A stretch of DNA of 64,000 nt from Ariolimax columbianus (lineage: Eukaryota > Mollusca > Gastropoda > Stylommatophora > Arionidae): assembly GCA_036924085.1 (NCBI GenBank), contig JAVGWX010000004.1:13514454-13578453 (forward strand). Reading direction: 5' to 3'. The position numbers were made by a program, and so were the translations under genes. The notes under the pieces were generated by a model. The model was not told the origin of the DNA, made no database searches, and worked only from the letters and a program-made list of their open reading frames with translations. Positions 1-11,154 of this stretch are shown here, in pieces; position 1 is the stretch's first letter, and each line of letters begins with the position of its first letter.

Positions 1-560
1 TGAACGAAGTGTAGACGGATTAGAAGCAGGGAGCAGGAAGTATTTGGATGTGATAATAGTATAATCATCACCACCATTTTATGAATGTATATGTATATGT
101 ATATATATAAGTGTGTGAGTGTATATATGTTTTTGAGTAATGTCTGTGTGCCTATATATGCGAGTGGTGGTTGTGTGTGAATCTGTAAGTATTACTGTGT
201 GCTGTTTTTGTGCGTTTGTGTGTGAGTATTAGAGCGACGAGCGTGTGAGGGAGAAAGGCGGGGGGGGGGGGGGAATGGGGGGGGGGGGGTGTTTGGTGTT
301 ACTGTGTGCGTATTAGTCAATTAAAATAATGTTTGGGTGCGTTTTTAAAGGGGACGTGTGTGTGTGTGTACTGTCTCAGAATGTATGTGAATGTGCATTT
401 TATGTTTTGTGTGTTGTGTTGTGTTTGGGTGTGTTTCTGTATGTGTTTCAGTTTGGTGGTGCTTCTATTTCTGTTAAGTCTATTTCTGTGTGAGCATCAG
501 AGAGAGAGTGTTGGTATTGATGACTACGTGTGTTTCAAATGTGTGTCACTGGCAGGAGTA
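1..560. repeat. TG-rich low-complexity DNA with poly-G runs
   Basis: The stretch is dominated by TG/GTGT dinucleotide-like sequence. It contains two poly-G runs at about 259-289, separated by a short AAT-containing spacer. The short open frames across it encode only Cys/Val/Phe-rich low-complexity peptides, as expected for translated TG repeats. No gene is recognised. Confidence 0.8.
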
Positions 561-854
561 GACTAGACATTCACCTCAGGACTCACTGATGAGGTGCGAC
601 ACATGTCTGACTGCAGTTGGTCTCATCGCTGGCGACGGACTGCAGTTTTGTGTGTTTGGGTTTGTACGTGTTATGTGTCTGTTTCTGTGTTCGTTTGTAT
701 GCATGTGTATTCGTGTTCTTCGTATGTGTGTGTGTTTGTATGTTGATGTAAGCGCTTGTGGATGTGTATGTGCTGCGACGCTCATATTTATCTACGGGGC
801 AAGGAGTAGACAACTCTCACCTGACATGACCGTGACTGACCCACTGTTATTATT

Positions 855-932
855 CCTCTCTCGCGCTCTCTCTCTCTCTCTCTCTCTCCCGCTCTCGCTC
901 TCTCTCTCTTCTCTTTCTCTCACTCTCTTGAC
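855..932. repeat. (CT)n microsatellite
   Basis: A run of CTCTCT with occasional CG interruptions lies at 855-932. It accounts for the Ser/Leu run in the open frame that crosses it, so that frame is not evidence for a protein. Confidence 0.9.
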
Positions 933-1071
933 AGCTGAGTCGTGCACATTTTATTATTTAATCAAAAGGTGCTGCCAATCCCTCTCCTCCTCGCTCTGTC
1001 CTGGATCTCTTTTTCAACAAACAAATTTCCAAACTGGACTGTCTTTTCCCCTCTTCGTTTCCCTTGTACAC

Positions 1072-1530
1072 TCCTCTTCCGATACCCTCGCAGACTCCTC
1101 TCTCAATACCCTCACACACTCCTCTTCTAATACCCTCACACACTCCTCTTCCGATACCCTCGCACACTCCTCTTCCGATACCCTCGCACACTCCTCTCTC
1201 AATACCCTCACACACTCCTCTTCTAATACTCTCACACACTCCTCTTCCGATACCCTCGCACACTCCTCCTCCGATACCCTCGCACACTCCTCCTCCGATT
1301 CCCTCACACACTCCTCTTCCGATTCTCTCGCACACTTCCCTGTTCCATACCCTCTCACACTCCCCTGTCCAATACCTCTCGAACACTCCCCTGTCCGCTA
1401 TCCTAGCACAATCCCCTGTCCGATACCCTTCCATACTCCTCTATCCGCTACCCTCGCAAATTCCTCTTCCGATACTCTCACATACTCCCCTGTCCGAAAC
1501 CCTCGATACACTCCCAAACTCCTCTTCCTT
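1072..1530. repeat. 24-bp minisatellite
   Basis: Units of 24 bp, roughly CCTCTTCCGATACCCTCGCA plus CACT, repeat about 19 times with substitutions. Because 24 is a multiple of three and the unit lacks stops in several frames, long frames stay open on both strands (for example an 8-residue SSSDTLAH repeat on the plus strand). A four-unit block (96 bp) beginning with the CTCTCAATACC variant occurs near 1100 and again near 1196, showing a higher-order duplication. The last units (after about 1340) are more diverged. The open frames are judged to be by-products of the repeat. Confidence 0.9.
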
Positions 1531-1945
1531 CGTTCCCCGCAATGTTTATCACTTCCAATGTACACATGTTACCGTGTTACGCTCACACTGAGGCAGTAAC
1601 CCCTTTCCTTGTCTCACTCCTGTTTTATTTGTTATTACGTTCAGTACTCGCTTTTTTCTTCCTCCAATAACACTCAAAAGCCATGACCTTGTTAATTCAG
1701 GTGTGTTTAAACATGGAATTGCACATTTGTGTTTTATGTACGAACAAAACAAGGACAAATGGTTTGAATTACAAACACTAGAGATGCACGAATATATAAT
1801 ATCAGACAATAGGGCTTCTAAGTGGAAAAGCAAGTTAAGACGGAAGGACGATATAAATGAAACTCTGTTGGTTCTCTCTTGGCAATATCCACAGTCATAC
1901 AGTCAGAACACGTGCAAAGAGGCAGCTCGTCACGGAGGTCACGCG

Positions 1946-2062
1946 GATGACATCTCCCCACAACGGTCACACAGATGGCCTCTCCCCACAGCGGTCACGC
2001 AAATGGTATCTCCCCACAGCGATCACACAGATGGTATCTCCCCACAACGATCACACAGATAG
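1946..2062. repeat. 28-bp minisatellite
   Basis: About four imperfect copies of a 28-bp unit containing TCTCCCCACAGCGGTCAC. The unit shares the words 'GGTCAC' and 'ACACAGATGG' with the 45-bp array just downstream, so the two may be related. Confidence 0.8.
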
Positions 2063-2204
2063 CAGAACAACCAAGATTGGCCCTTCCAGCAACGGTTACA
2101 CAAAAAAAATATTTAAAACATACAACACCCCTCTCCCTCTCTATGTTGCCCCGCCCCCTCACCATAACCGTCCTCTCTCAAATGATTGTCATACAATTGT
2201 ACGT

Positions 2205-2890
2205 GTACAAAGATTTTGCCTCACAACAGCGGTCCCACACATAGCTCATGAACAAAGATTGTACCTACCCATGGAGGTCAGACAGTTAGAACACGAACAA
2301 AGGTTGTACCTACCCACTGAGGTCAGACAGTTAGAACACGAACAAAGATTGCGCATCTCTACGGAGAGCACACACACAGCGCACGAAAAAAGATTGTATC
2401 TTTCCACGGAGATCACAAAAATGGCACACGAACGAAGATTGTACCTCCCCACGGTGGGTATACATATAGCACACGAACAATGATTGCACTCCCCATGTCG
2501 GGCACACAGATAACCCACGAACAAAGATTGCGTCTCCAAGCGTCGGGCACATATACAACAACTAAGATAAAACTTACCCACACTGGCCACACAGATGGCA
2601 CAAGAACGAAGATTACAGCCCCCCCCCCCCCTCCCCTAGCCGGCCACACAGATGGCACAAGAACGAAGATTACAGCTCACAAAACAGGTCACACAGATGG
2701 CACAAGAACGAAGATTACAGTTACCCCGGCCGGACACACAGATGGCACAAGAACGAAGATTACAGCTCACAAAGCAGGTCACAAAGATGGCATCAAAACG
2801 AAGATTACACCACCCCCTGCCGGCCCCACATATGGCACCAGAACGAAGATTACACCGCCACCTGCCGGCCACACAGATGACAGACGAACT
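2205..2890. repeat. 45-bp minisatellite, two sub-blocks
   Basis: The core word GAACAAAGATTG recurs at 2250, 2295, 2340, 2385, 2430, 2475 and 2520, exactly every 45 bp. After a gap the related core GATGGCACAAGAACGAAG continues at 2594, 2651, 2696, 2741, 2786, 2831 and 2876, again mostly every 45 bp. Since 45 is a multiple of three, a 15-residue repeat (HEQRLYLPTEVRQLE type) stays open for about 200 codons. A poly-C run at about 2619-2632 interrupts the second block. No known protein is recognised and the frames are considered repeat by-products. Confidence 0.9.
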
Positions 2891-2899
2891 ATATATGTG

Positions 2900-3660
2900 C
2901 GATCCTTGTGTCACCCAATGCCATTAGTGGTTATACATGATAACATTCTTGCATATTAATATCACCTAACACGACGTTGTGTGAATATTAAAACAGTGGT
3001 TTTTTTTCAGAAAGATTTGTTTGATATATTGTACGTTCATGATTTTTGAAGCGTTCTGGCAGTTTACAGCTTGACAGCACAATACTGATACTCCATTTTG
3101 TGGCAATATTTAAAGCCTATACGCAGCATACACTGGGTAAATGTAAGCTAAGCTGATGTCCACTTCTTGTGACAGGATATACCGCAGCCCCCAACACATA
3201 CGTATGGAGAGAGATACAGGTTATGGATGACAAGGAATAACAGGACGACCACATTAACAAATTTCAGTGAAGGAGTTTTTGTCCCTTGCTGAGATCTGCC
3301 TGGTATATTTGAAAGCAGACTTATGGACTGAAACATGTACACACTGTATTTGTTCAACAATAACCGGGCATGTACCGATGACATCTTGTAAAACCAATTT
3401 CTATACATCTGAGTAGTAGAGTTGCAAAACGATCGAATTTTGGGTTGGATGAAAGTTGTCGGCACGTTCCAGTCCACCCGGCTGTAAATAGTACCTAATT
3501 TACTGTTATTAAGGAATAGCAGCAAAGAAGAGAACCTGCCACTACACCTCATACAATAATTAGGCCCAGTACATTAACGTATCTAACACTTCATCTCCGA
3601 TAGCACTGTCTGTTATGGATCTAACTTTAGGTTACTCTATAATCAGATTGAAAAAGTGAA
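2900..3660. other. no gene recognised; possible SINE tail near 3474
   Basis: This is AT-rich unique-looking sequence. At about 3474-3500 the words CGGCTGTAAATAGTACC resemble the tail of the tRNA-derived SINE at 35845-36008 (AGCTGTAAATGGGTACC on its sense strand), suggesting a decayed SINE end. A 134-codon minus-strand frame at 3148-3552 has no recognisable domain. Confidence 0.4.
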
Positions 3661-3664
3661 TATG

Positions 3665-3737
3665 TATACACACACACACACACAGATATATATACATGCA
3701 CGCACACACACACACGCGCGCAAACACACACATTCAC

Positions 3738-3783
<46 letters not shown>

Positions 3784-3821
3784 ACACACATAAAAAGAGA
3801 GAGAGAGAGAGAGAGAAAGAA

Positions 3822-3885
<64 letters not shown>
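3665..3885. repeat. (CA)n, (TA)n and (GA)n compound microsatellite
   Basis: Consecutive CA (from 3668), TA (about 3740-3781) and GA (about 3796-3884) dinucleotide tracts. They explain the Tyr-Ile and Arg-Glu repeat peptide of the plus-strand frame at 3696-3902. Confidence 0.95.
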
Positions 3886-3888
<3 letters not shown>

Positions 3889-4372
3889 CAAACAAAGTGT
3901 AACGAAAATCAGAATACGATGATAAAACGAGTCAAAAATATCACCTCATAGCAGAAATAGTGTTTGCTGTGTTGGTCATAAGACGGAGTGTACGTGCCAC
4001 TGAACATTAGATAACTAAAAATAAAGGAGGATAGACAGGAAGTGTGTACACGTGGACAGGAATATAAACACTCAGAGGAAGGTATCATCCAACGATTTGA
4101 CGGAGTGACAGTCAGTCTACAGCATAAAACAGGAAAACATAGACATTCATACAGGAAGAGGTAAGGAAGAGGTAGATAGGTCATCTGTCTCAAGAAGACG
4201 CAGCATGTGTAAAACATCTTTGGTGTTCATCCTGAACAGAACGTTGTGTCGTAGTTTACAGCGAGGCTGCGATACCTCCACCTTTTGGCCAAACACATCC
4301 GCTTTCAGCTGATTTTCTTTAGTACCGGGTTTGCCCTCCTTCTGCCATCACTATCCCACTAGTCTTGTTTTT

Positions 4373-4455
4373 TGTATGTGTTTTGTTGTTTTGCATGTGT
4401 TTTGTTGTTTTTGCATGTGTTTTGTTGTTTTGCATGTGTTTTGTTGTTTTTGCAT
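4373..4455. repeat. 20-21-bp tandem repeat
   Basis: About four copies of TGCATGTGTTTTGTTGTTTT, with one T of length variation between copies. The frames across it are Cys/Phe/Val-rich and have no counterpart that I recognise. The word GTTGTGTCGTAGTTTACAGC just upstream (about 4243-4262) recurs at about 52010-52029. Confidence 0.85.
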
Positions 4456-4756
4456 TCGCCTCATTTCTCTATTTTCCAAAGGGTGTGCGTTGCACTATGT
4501 TTTTATTTTGCGCCTGTCGTTCCAATGCATCCGACTTCGGCATGCATTTTATGTAAGGGTCTGCTTTATTCTGCATTTTCTAAGAGCTTGCTTCCCCAGG
4601 GTAATGGCCGATGGTGTGATGGAGCAGTAAACCCAGCACTTTTGCTTTGTGAACCGTGTCAGTTAATCATTAGCCCACGCCGTCTCTGTACTACACTACA
4701 CTAGTGACCAGGGCCTCCTGTTTCCAGGGCTGTAGTGTGGACACAGAATAGGGCCT

Positions 4757-5110
4757 TGGTCAGCTATCGTTCGCTAACCCTGATGCAAGGAGCCAGCTAT
4801 GAGTCGCTGACCCTGATGCAAGGAGCCAGCTATGAGACGCTGAACCTGATGCAAGAAGCCAGCTATGAGACTCTGAACCTGATGCAAGAAGCTAGCTATG
4901 AGACGCTGAACCTGATGCAAGAAGCCAGCTATGAGACTCTGAACCTGATGCAAGAAGCCAGCTATGAGACGCTGAACCTGATGCAAGAAGCCAGCTATGA
5001 GACGCTGAACCTGATGCAAGAAGCCAGCTATGAGACGCTGACCCTGATGCAAGAAGCCAGCTATGAGACGCTGACCCTGATGCAAGAAGCCAGTTATGGT
5101 TCGCTAACTC
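4757..5110. repeat. 33-bp minisatellite
   Basis: About ten near-identical 33-bp units built on CTGATGCAAGAAGCCAGC followed by TATGAGACGCTGAAC. In frame this gives an 11-residue repeat, LMQEASYETLN, inside a 160-codon plus-strand frame (4735-5217). The complementary strand is also open (103 codons). Flanks are low-complexity GA-rich sequence, no domain is visible outside the repeat, and no splice context is evident. It is scored as a minisatellite rather than a gene. Confidence 0.9.
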
Positions 5111-5296
5111 TGGGGTCAGATAGAGACGTAAAAACACGGAGTGAGAGAGAAAGAGTGAGAGGGAGATACAAACAGAGAGGGAGAAAAAGAGAAAGACAGA
5201 GAGATAGAATAGGATGATGCCTGAAGAGAAAGGCTAGACTTCAGTGTACTAGCTAACACATGATAACACGAATCCACACATCACACACAATACCCA

Positions 5297-5303
5297 TACA
5301 CAT

Positions 5304-5341
<38 letters not shown>

Positions 5342-5665
5342 GCCCTCCCCTCCAGCACCCCCAAAATGTAAATCAATTGAACATATATGCACACACACAC
5401 CCATACACACCCACACCTACACTCACAACCACATACACACACCAACACTCACACCCACACACACACGCACTCACACTCAAGCCCACACACACACACACTC
5501 ACACCCACACCCACCCACACACACACACACACACACCCACACTCAAACCCACACACACACACACCGACACTCACACCCACACACACACACACACACCGAC
5601 ACTCACACCCACACACCCTCACTCACACCCACAAACACACTCACACCCACACCCCCACTTGAATT
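5297..5665. repeat. (GA)n followed by CACACC-rich microsatellite
   Basis: A GA run at 5305-5338 is followed by CACACA/CACACC-rich sequence at about 5388-5660. All three plus-strand frames are open through it as His/Thr/Pro repeats, the signature of translated CA-rich simple sequence. Confidence 0.95.
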
Positions 5666-6070
5666 AGAGTTACCAAACCGAAACCTTACATGATACTTCT
5701 ACAACAGCATCGAGTCTTTGTCAACCCTCAGACAATGAAACCGGCACTATTGGATGAGCGAGTAACAAGAAAGAATAGTGCCGTTTTGTTTACTCTACCT
5801 ATACCTTGTATCCCATCTGTCTATCTCTGGTTTAGAATATCTGCATCACGTCTGGTGCACAATAAACAATACTGGTGAGCGCGTGTAGTTGTACGGAGTG
5901 GGGCGTGGCTAGGTTTATTGGTGTCAGGTCTGGCGATGGCTGGGTTCATTCATTGTGGATGGCACCTGGCGGATGGTCGCTACTCTAAGAGACTCTTGAT
6001 TAACTTCTTTGACCGGCTCGCCTCACACAGCCATAATAATGTTAGCCTGGACTGAACTTTTATTTTACTT

Positions 6071-6074
<4 letters not shown>
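5666..6074. other. no feature recognised
   Basis: Unique-looking sequence with only short frames. Neither a coding domain nor a repeat is recognised. Confidence 0.5.

Positions 6075-6166
<92 letters not shown>
6075..6166. repeat. (TA)n microsatellite
   Basis: An almost uninterrupted TA run of about 90 bp, with one TATG interruption near 6140. It explains the Tyr-Ile peptide of the frame across it. Confidence 0.97.
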
Positions 6167-6297
6167 GTCTGTCTGTCGGTATGGCTATATTCTTTTGTCC
6201 CGTAAGTTCTGTGTCTGCCTCTCGAGTTGTTTCTAGGTCAGGATTTCTGTCTCCATATTGGTCCTTCTGTTAGTAAATTTGTTCGTCTCTGAATATT

Positions 6298-6930
6298 TTA
6301 GTCTTATTCTGTATCGACTTTTCTGCTAGTAGATCTGTCTGTCTCTTTCATTGTTAGTCTTATTCTGTATCGACTTTTCTGCTAGTAGATCTGTCTGTCT
6401 CTTTCATTGTTAGTCTTATTTTGTATCGACTTGGCTGCTAGTAGATCGGTCTGTCTCTTTCATTGTTAGTCTTATTCTGTATCGACTTTTCTGCTAGTAG
6501 ATCTGTCTGTCTCTTTCATTGTTAGTCTTATTTTGTATCGACTTGGCTGCTAGTAGATCGGTCTGTCTCTTTCATTGTTAGTCTTATTTTGTATCGACTT
6601 GTCTGCTAGTAGATCAGTCTGTCTCTTTCATTGTTAGTCTTATTCTGTATTGACTTTTCCGTTAGATGGTTAATCTGCCATGTCATCACTCTGGTCGGAT
6701 TGTCTGTAAATCTGTCTCTTTGCCGTTTAATTTGTCGGTATGTCTCTTTATCGATTTTATTATCTGTCGGATCTTATGTCAGTAAGTCTGTCTCTGTCGA
6801 TCTGATTCTTTATCGGATCTTGTGTCGGTAAGTCTCTCTCTCACGATCTGATTCTCCGTCAAATATTGTGTTGGTAAGTTCCTCTCTGTCGAATCTTGTG
6901 TCAGTAAGTCACTGTCGCAGGATTTCTGAC
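6298..6930. repeat. 56-bp minisatellite with degenerate continuation
   Basis: The word GTCTTATTCTGTATCGAC recurs every 56 bp at about 6301, 6357, 6413 and onward, giving six to seven near-identical copies to about 6660. From 6660 to about 6930 related but decayed units continue (TCGATCTGATTC and GGATCTTGTGTCGGTAAGTC words). The copies alternate between TTTTCTGCTAG and TTGGCTGCTAG variants, which suggests a two-unit higher-order period in the middle. No coding role is seen. Confidence 0.85.
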
Positions 6931-7430
6931 GCCCCTTCCCCTTACCCACCTTCCCTACTGGTCCTATTGTTTATATATCTCATTCGTGAAACTGCAATAT
7001 GTCTGTTACGCAACGGGATATTTAAGGTCGGTGTGTACCAGAGTGCAAGTCTGTCTATTTATCTGATAATTTAATCATCTACAGTATTTTGTTTTGTACA
7101 GGAATAATTCTAGTAAGTATCACCTCACACTAGGCGTTGGTCTGTAACTTTGTTTGTCTGAATGTTTCTCGCTGCTTATCCAACTTCCCCTACCAGGTGG
7201 TAGACAGGGGAAAGAACAGATGGACATTCTCTCTGGCAAACCTCCACATCGGTACTAGTATCAGAACCAGGCAGCAACCAATAGCCTGAACAACTTCCAG
7301 GTTGAGACGCCCTTGAATCAAGCATTTTTTCTAGTATTAGAACTACCAGATTCAAATCACGGAACAAGTCGGCGCACCAGAGCAGACTGACGTAACGATG
7401 TTCTGTCTCACCTCACTCTGTTTCACTCTG
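6931..7430. other. no feature recognised
   Basis: Unique-looking sequence between two minisatellites. A 63-codon minus-strand frame (7176-7367) has no domain I recognise. Confidence 0.4.
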
Positions 7431-8370
7431 TTTCACTTCACGTACGAGATTAGAAGGTCTTTTTTATCTCCGAGATATATCCACTACACTTCACGTACCA
7501 GAATTGAAGGTCTTTGATATCTATTATATCTCCAAGTCATTTCACATACCAGACTTGAAGATTCTTCATATCGTCTAGCTGTCTCCACGCCACTTCGTGT
7601 ACCGGACTTCAAGGTCCTCGATGTCGTCCAGCTATCTCCACGCCACTTCGTGTACCGGACTTCAAGGTCCTCGATGTCGTCCAGCTATCTCCACGCCACT
7701 TCGTGTACCGGACTTCAAGGTCCTCGATGTCGTCCAGCTATCTCCACGCCACTTCGTGTACCGGACTTCAAGGTCCTCGATGTCGTCCAGCTATCTCCAC
7801 GCCACTTCGTGTACCGGACTTCAAGGTCCTCGATGTCGTCCAGCTATCTCCACGCCACTTCGTGTACCGGACTTCAAGGTCCTCGATGTCGTCCAGCTAT
7901 CTCCACGCCACTTCGTGTACCGGACTTCAAGGTCCTCGATGTCGTCCAGCTATCTCCACGCCACTTCATGTACCGGACTTCAAGGTCCTCGATGTCGTCC
8001 AGCTATCTCAAAGCCACTTCGAGTACCAGAATTGAAGGTCCTCGATATCATCCAGCTATCTCCAAGCTACTTCATGTACAAGACTTGAGGATCCTTCATA
8101 TCGCCCAGCTATCTCAAAGCCACTTCACGTGTCAGACTTAAATGCTTCATTTCTTTTAAATATGTCCCGGCTACTTCACGTGTCAGACTTAAGTGCTTCA
8201 TTTCCTTTAAATATGTCCCGGCTACTTCATGTATCAGACTTGAAGGTCCTTCATATCCTTTATATACATCCTGGCAACTTCACGTGCCAGACTTGAATGT
8301 CCTTGCTATTCTTTAAATATATCCTGGCTACTTCACGTGCCATACTTGAAGGTCCTTGATATCTCCACGC
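7430..8370. repeat. 53-bp minisatellite with degenerate edges
   Basis: The central block (about 7590-8035) contains eight to nine almost identical 53-bp copies built on CGGACTTCAAGGTCCTCGAT and CCAGCTATCTCCACGCC. Both sides (7430-7590 and 8035-8370) hold progressively diverged copies, an edge-decay pattern typical of arrays homogenised in the middle. As 53 is not a multiple of three, the same peptide repeat reads in all three plus-strand frames, each shifted by one unit, which rules out selection on one protein frame. Confidence 0.93.
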
Positions 8371-8689
8371 TACTTCACACATTTCACCGCGACCGTTGTT
8401 GGAATGGCGTATGATTTACGACCTGGCTTCTTATCGTTCATTAGATCCCGTTCCGATCCAGGGATTAACATTCTCAGTAACATCAATGGATCAGATTAGG
8501 CTCTTAGCGGTTAAACAGAGATCCTTTTGGCTGCTCAGTTGGTTCCATTAAGGATGATAAGGGGCATGCCATCCTCTGATAGAGGTTAAGGGGGCAGTGC
8601 GGTTTTTCATGCAGACGGCAATGTTTTTGTTGTGATGTGCAAGTTTTGTTTGTGGAATATTGAATAGTAGTCATGGGAATAATTAGCAG
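8371..8689. other. no feature recognised
   Basis: Unique-looking sequence. No open frame or repeat of interest is seen. Confidence 0.5.
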
Positions 8690-8694
8690 GATGG

Positions 8695-8945
8695 AAATTG
8701 AGGATATGTAGATTGATAGATGTGGATTGATAGATGTGAATTGATAGATTTCGATTGATAGATGTGGATTGATAGATGTGAATTGATAGATTTCGATTGA
8801 TAGATGTGGGTTGATAGATGTGGATTGATAGATGTAGATTAATATATTTGGATTACTAGATGTGGATAAATAGATGTTGATTTATAGATGTGGACTGATA
8901 TATGTGGATTGATAGATGTGGATTGATATATGTGGATTGAAAGAT
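8695..8945. repeat. 14-15-bp tandem repeat
   Basis: About 17 copies of GATTGATAGATGTG with variable third bases. Units with TTTC and TGTGG variants alternate early in the array. Confidence 0.9.
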
Positions 8946-9189
8946 AAAACTACGAAGTGATGTTCAACCTTGAACATAATGGAGAAGTTAGTGTAAGCAT
9001 ACACAATGCATAATGTGTACCGTGCAATACAAATAGCTTAATTGATGAACGGATTGGGTTATACGAAGATATGAACATGTACAGCATGCCTCGATGTTGA
9101 CAATGAGCTACACAAAAATAAAGCGAGATTACGAGCAACATGGAAAATGGTTTCGTATAACTGACTTCCCTGCAGTTGGAAACCTCTTC

Positions 9190-9400
9190 ATTTGCTCAGC
9201 TCATTCATTATCGAAAGTGACCACGACAGACGTCCCTGAAAGGCGAAAGTGACCATGACAGAACACAGACTTCCCTGCAGTTGGAGGCCTCCACATTTGC
9301 TCAGTTCATTCATTAGCGAAAATGACCACGACATGCTTCCTTGCAGGCGAAAGTGACCATGACAGAACACAGACTGTAGAACACGCCGCGGTTCTGACAG
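9190..9400. repeat. two-copy 105-bp tandem duplication
   Basis: The words CGAAAGTGACCACGACA, at about 9212 and 9317, and GACCATGACAGAACACAGAC, after 9244 and 9349, recur 105 bp apart. Within each copy the shorter word GAAARTGACCAYGACA also appears twice. Confidence 0.8.
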
Positions 9401-9424
9401 TTTCAACTGGGTCGACATGATAGT

Positions 9425-9507
9425 TTTGCCAAATTCTGATCACGACGTGATTTGAACCTGGTAAGTTGGGCTTGCAAGCAAAACTCACAATCCCTAGGCC
9501 ACCCATT
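9425..9507 (-). mobile_element. tRNA-derived SINE (tRNA-like head)
   Basis: Read on the minus strand there is an A-box-like GTGGCCTAGGGATTGTGA at about 9489-9506 and a B-box-like GGTTCAAATC at 9449-9458, at tRNA spacing. The same head sequence occurs at about 35950-36008. Internal Pol III promoter boxes of this type are the hallmark of tRNA-derived SINEs. The acceptor stem is not convincingly paired, so this is not a functional tRNA gene. It lies just upstream of the mariner element. Confidence 0.65.
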
Positions 9508-9552
9508 CTTCAAGATAAAGGAAACGTGATCGTATATATAATAAGAGAAGTA

Positions 9553-9587
9553 TGAGGGACGTTCAAATCAAACCGATACTTTTTTGT
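9553..9587 (+). repeat. mariner left terminal inverted repeat
   Basis: About 33 bp from TGAGGGACG to the poly-T run. It matches the reverse complement of 10826-10855 with a small gap. The word TTCAAATSAAACCG is shared with the left end of the second mariner at 63490. Confidence 0.8.
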
Positions 9588-9712
9588 TTTAGTTCTACCT
9601 GACTGGGTTATAGCATGCTGGAACTACTATAATTTAGTTAGAGGCACTTGTGTCTTATTATTTCTAGGTGGCCCACATGTCATGGGTCAGTCACGTGATA
9701 TATAAATATAAA

Positions 9713-10755
9713 TGGCGTACAACTATGAAAGGGCTTGCATGAGACAGCGTGTTGTGATGAAGTTACGCGTGAAAGAATACGTGAAACATGCTGAAATTTA
9801 CAAAAGACTGAAATCACAATACGGCGATGAGACACTAAGCCGCAGTAAGACATTTGAATGGTGTAATCGTTTAAGACAAGACCGCTCATCCGTGAGTGAT
9901 GGGTCAGGCGTGGTGGTTTTCAACGCACCAAAGTCATACCTGTGAATATTCAAATTGTGGAACGCCTTATCCTGGAAAATCGACACATAACCTGTCGCGA
10001 AATTCCACAAGAAGCAAGTCTTTCTGTAAGAACGGTGAACACTATTATTCATGAATATTTTCATTTTAGAACGGTTAATGCACGGTTTGTGCCAAGACAG
10101 CTTTCCGCTTTTGACCGGCAGACACGAGTTCAAGTATCCACTGAATTGAAGGAACTTTTTGCATAGAAGAACATCACCTTTTTTTATCACTTTATAACAC
10201 GTGACGATACCTGGGCACATAATTATAGTTCTGAATCGAATCTGGCTTCCAAGCAGGGGGATACCATGCAATCACCACCATCCAAAACAATGTTGGACAG
10301 TTGCGTCTGCTGGTAAAGTGAAGGCGAGTGTTTTCTTGGAAAAACTTTACATCATTCCTGTTGATTTACTACCCCGTGATGCCACTATCAACAATTAAAG
10401 GAACCTATGCACTTTGAGTGATGTGCCTGAACGTCTGCTAAAAAGACGACCTGATTTTATCACGAAAGGCTACCTGCTCCTGCAAGATAACGCCCGACAT
10501 CATACGGCTCACCGCACTATGTGACCTCTGCAGCAACCCGGCTAGGGGGTATTGCGATATCCATAGTGCAGCCCAGACCTCGCTCCAAATGATTTCCACC
10601 TGTTTGATCCCCTAAACAAATGTCTTGGAGTTTAGCATTTCAGCACTGATGGCGAAGTGAAACAGACTGTCTTGTATTGGTTCAGACATATGGATTAATC
10701 TTTCTACGTTGAAACTTTTAAAGAATTATTTAAACGCCGCGATAAGTGCAAAAAC
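9713..10755 (+). pseudogene. mariner transposase pseudogene
   Basis: The first frame, from ATG at 9712, encodes the N-terminal DNA-binding half of a mariner transposase: a QRVVMKLRVKEY helix followed by the conserved SQYGDETLSRSKTFEWCNR segment. After about 9935 the reading shifts frame and continues with the second helix-turn-helix (LILENRHITCREI, SLSVRTVNTII). Catalytic residues remain visible: TRDDTW with D at 10202-10207; LLQDNARHHTA with D at 10486-10488; and PDLAPNDFHLF with D at 10591-10593. The last two are in one frame exactly 35 codons apart, i.e. D34D. Three stops lie between them and further stops lie elsewhere, so the gene is dead. The usual length is about 345 residues, and the span here matches. 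Confidence 0.9.
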
Positions 10756-10825
10756 GGTGCAGGAGATTTTTTTTTTTTAAAACAGGTGTCATTTTGACTA
10801 ATTGAAAACATTATTTTACTTGCAG

Positions 10826-10855
10826 AAAAAAAGTCTCAGTTTGACTTCGTACTCG
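10826..10855 (-). repeat. mariner right terminal inverted repeat
   Basis: An A7 run followed by GTCTCAGTTTGACTTCGTAC, ending at the TA duplication 10856-10857. It is the inverted counterpart of 9553-9587. Confidence 0.8.
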
Positions 10856-11154
10856 TATACACAAACAGCGAATTAAATAGACAATTAGATAGTGAAGTGA
10901 AGTGACGAAATATGGAGATAGTGTGGTGAAACATTTCGATAGTGAAGTGAAAGTCGAGGATATGATACCCATCAATGAGACTATGCGTGCTGCAGGTACT
11001 TTGCCCAACTTCCAGTTCGCCAGAATCAAGGCGCAACAAACAGCTCTCAAATCCATCACTGGCAAGAACATAACATAAGGGAGAGCAGATTGAGCGATGG
11101 GTTCAGCACTATTCTGAGTTCTACTCGTGTGACAATATTGTCATTTCCACACAC

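Larger units (their letters stand above)
9553..10855 (+). mobile_element. mariner-family DNA transposon, full length, inactive
   Basis: A complete 1303-bp element bounded by TA dinucleotides at 9551-9552 and 10856-10857, the expected target duplication of Tc1/mariner transposons. Imperfect terminal inverted repeats of about 30 bp are present. The left end reads TGAGGGACGTTCAAATCAAA and the right end, on the opposite strand, reads CGAGTACGAAGTCAAACTGA; both then run into a T-rich tract. Length, TA duplication, single transposase frame and a D34D catalytic spacing all match mariner. Numerous stops and frameshifts mean it cannot encode active transposase. Confidence 0.92.

Noticed and set aside
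7597..8141. Three frames with an identical repeat peptide, possibly a repeated domain gene
   Set aside because: The 53-bp unit is not a multiple of three, so the same peptide cycles through all frames. That is incompatible with one selected reading frame.
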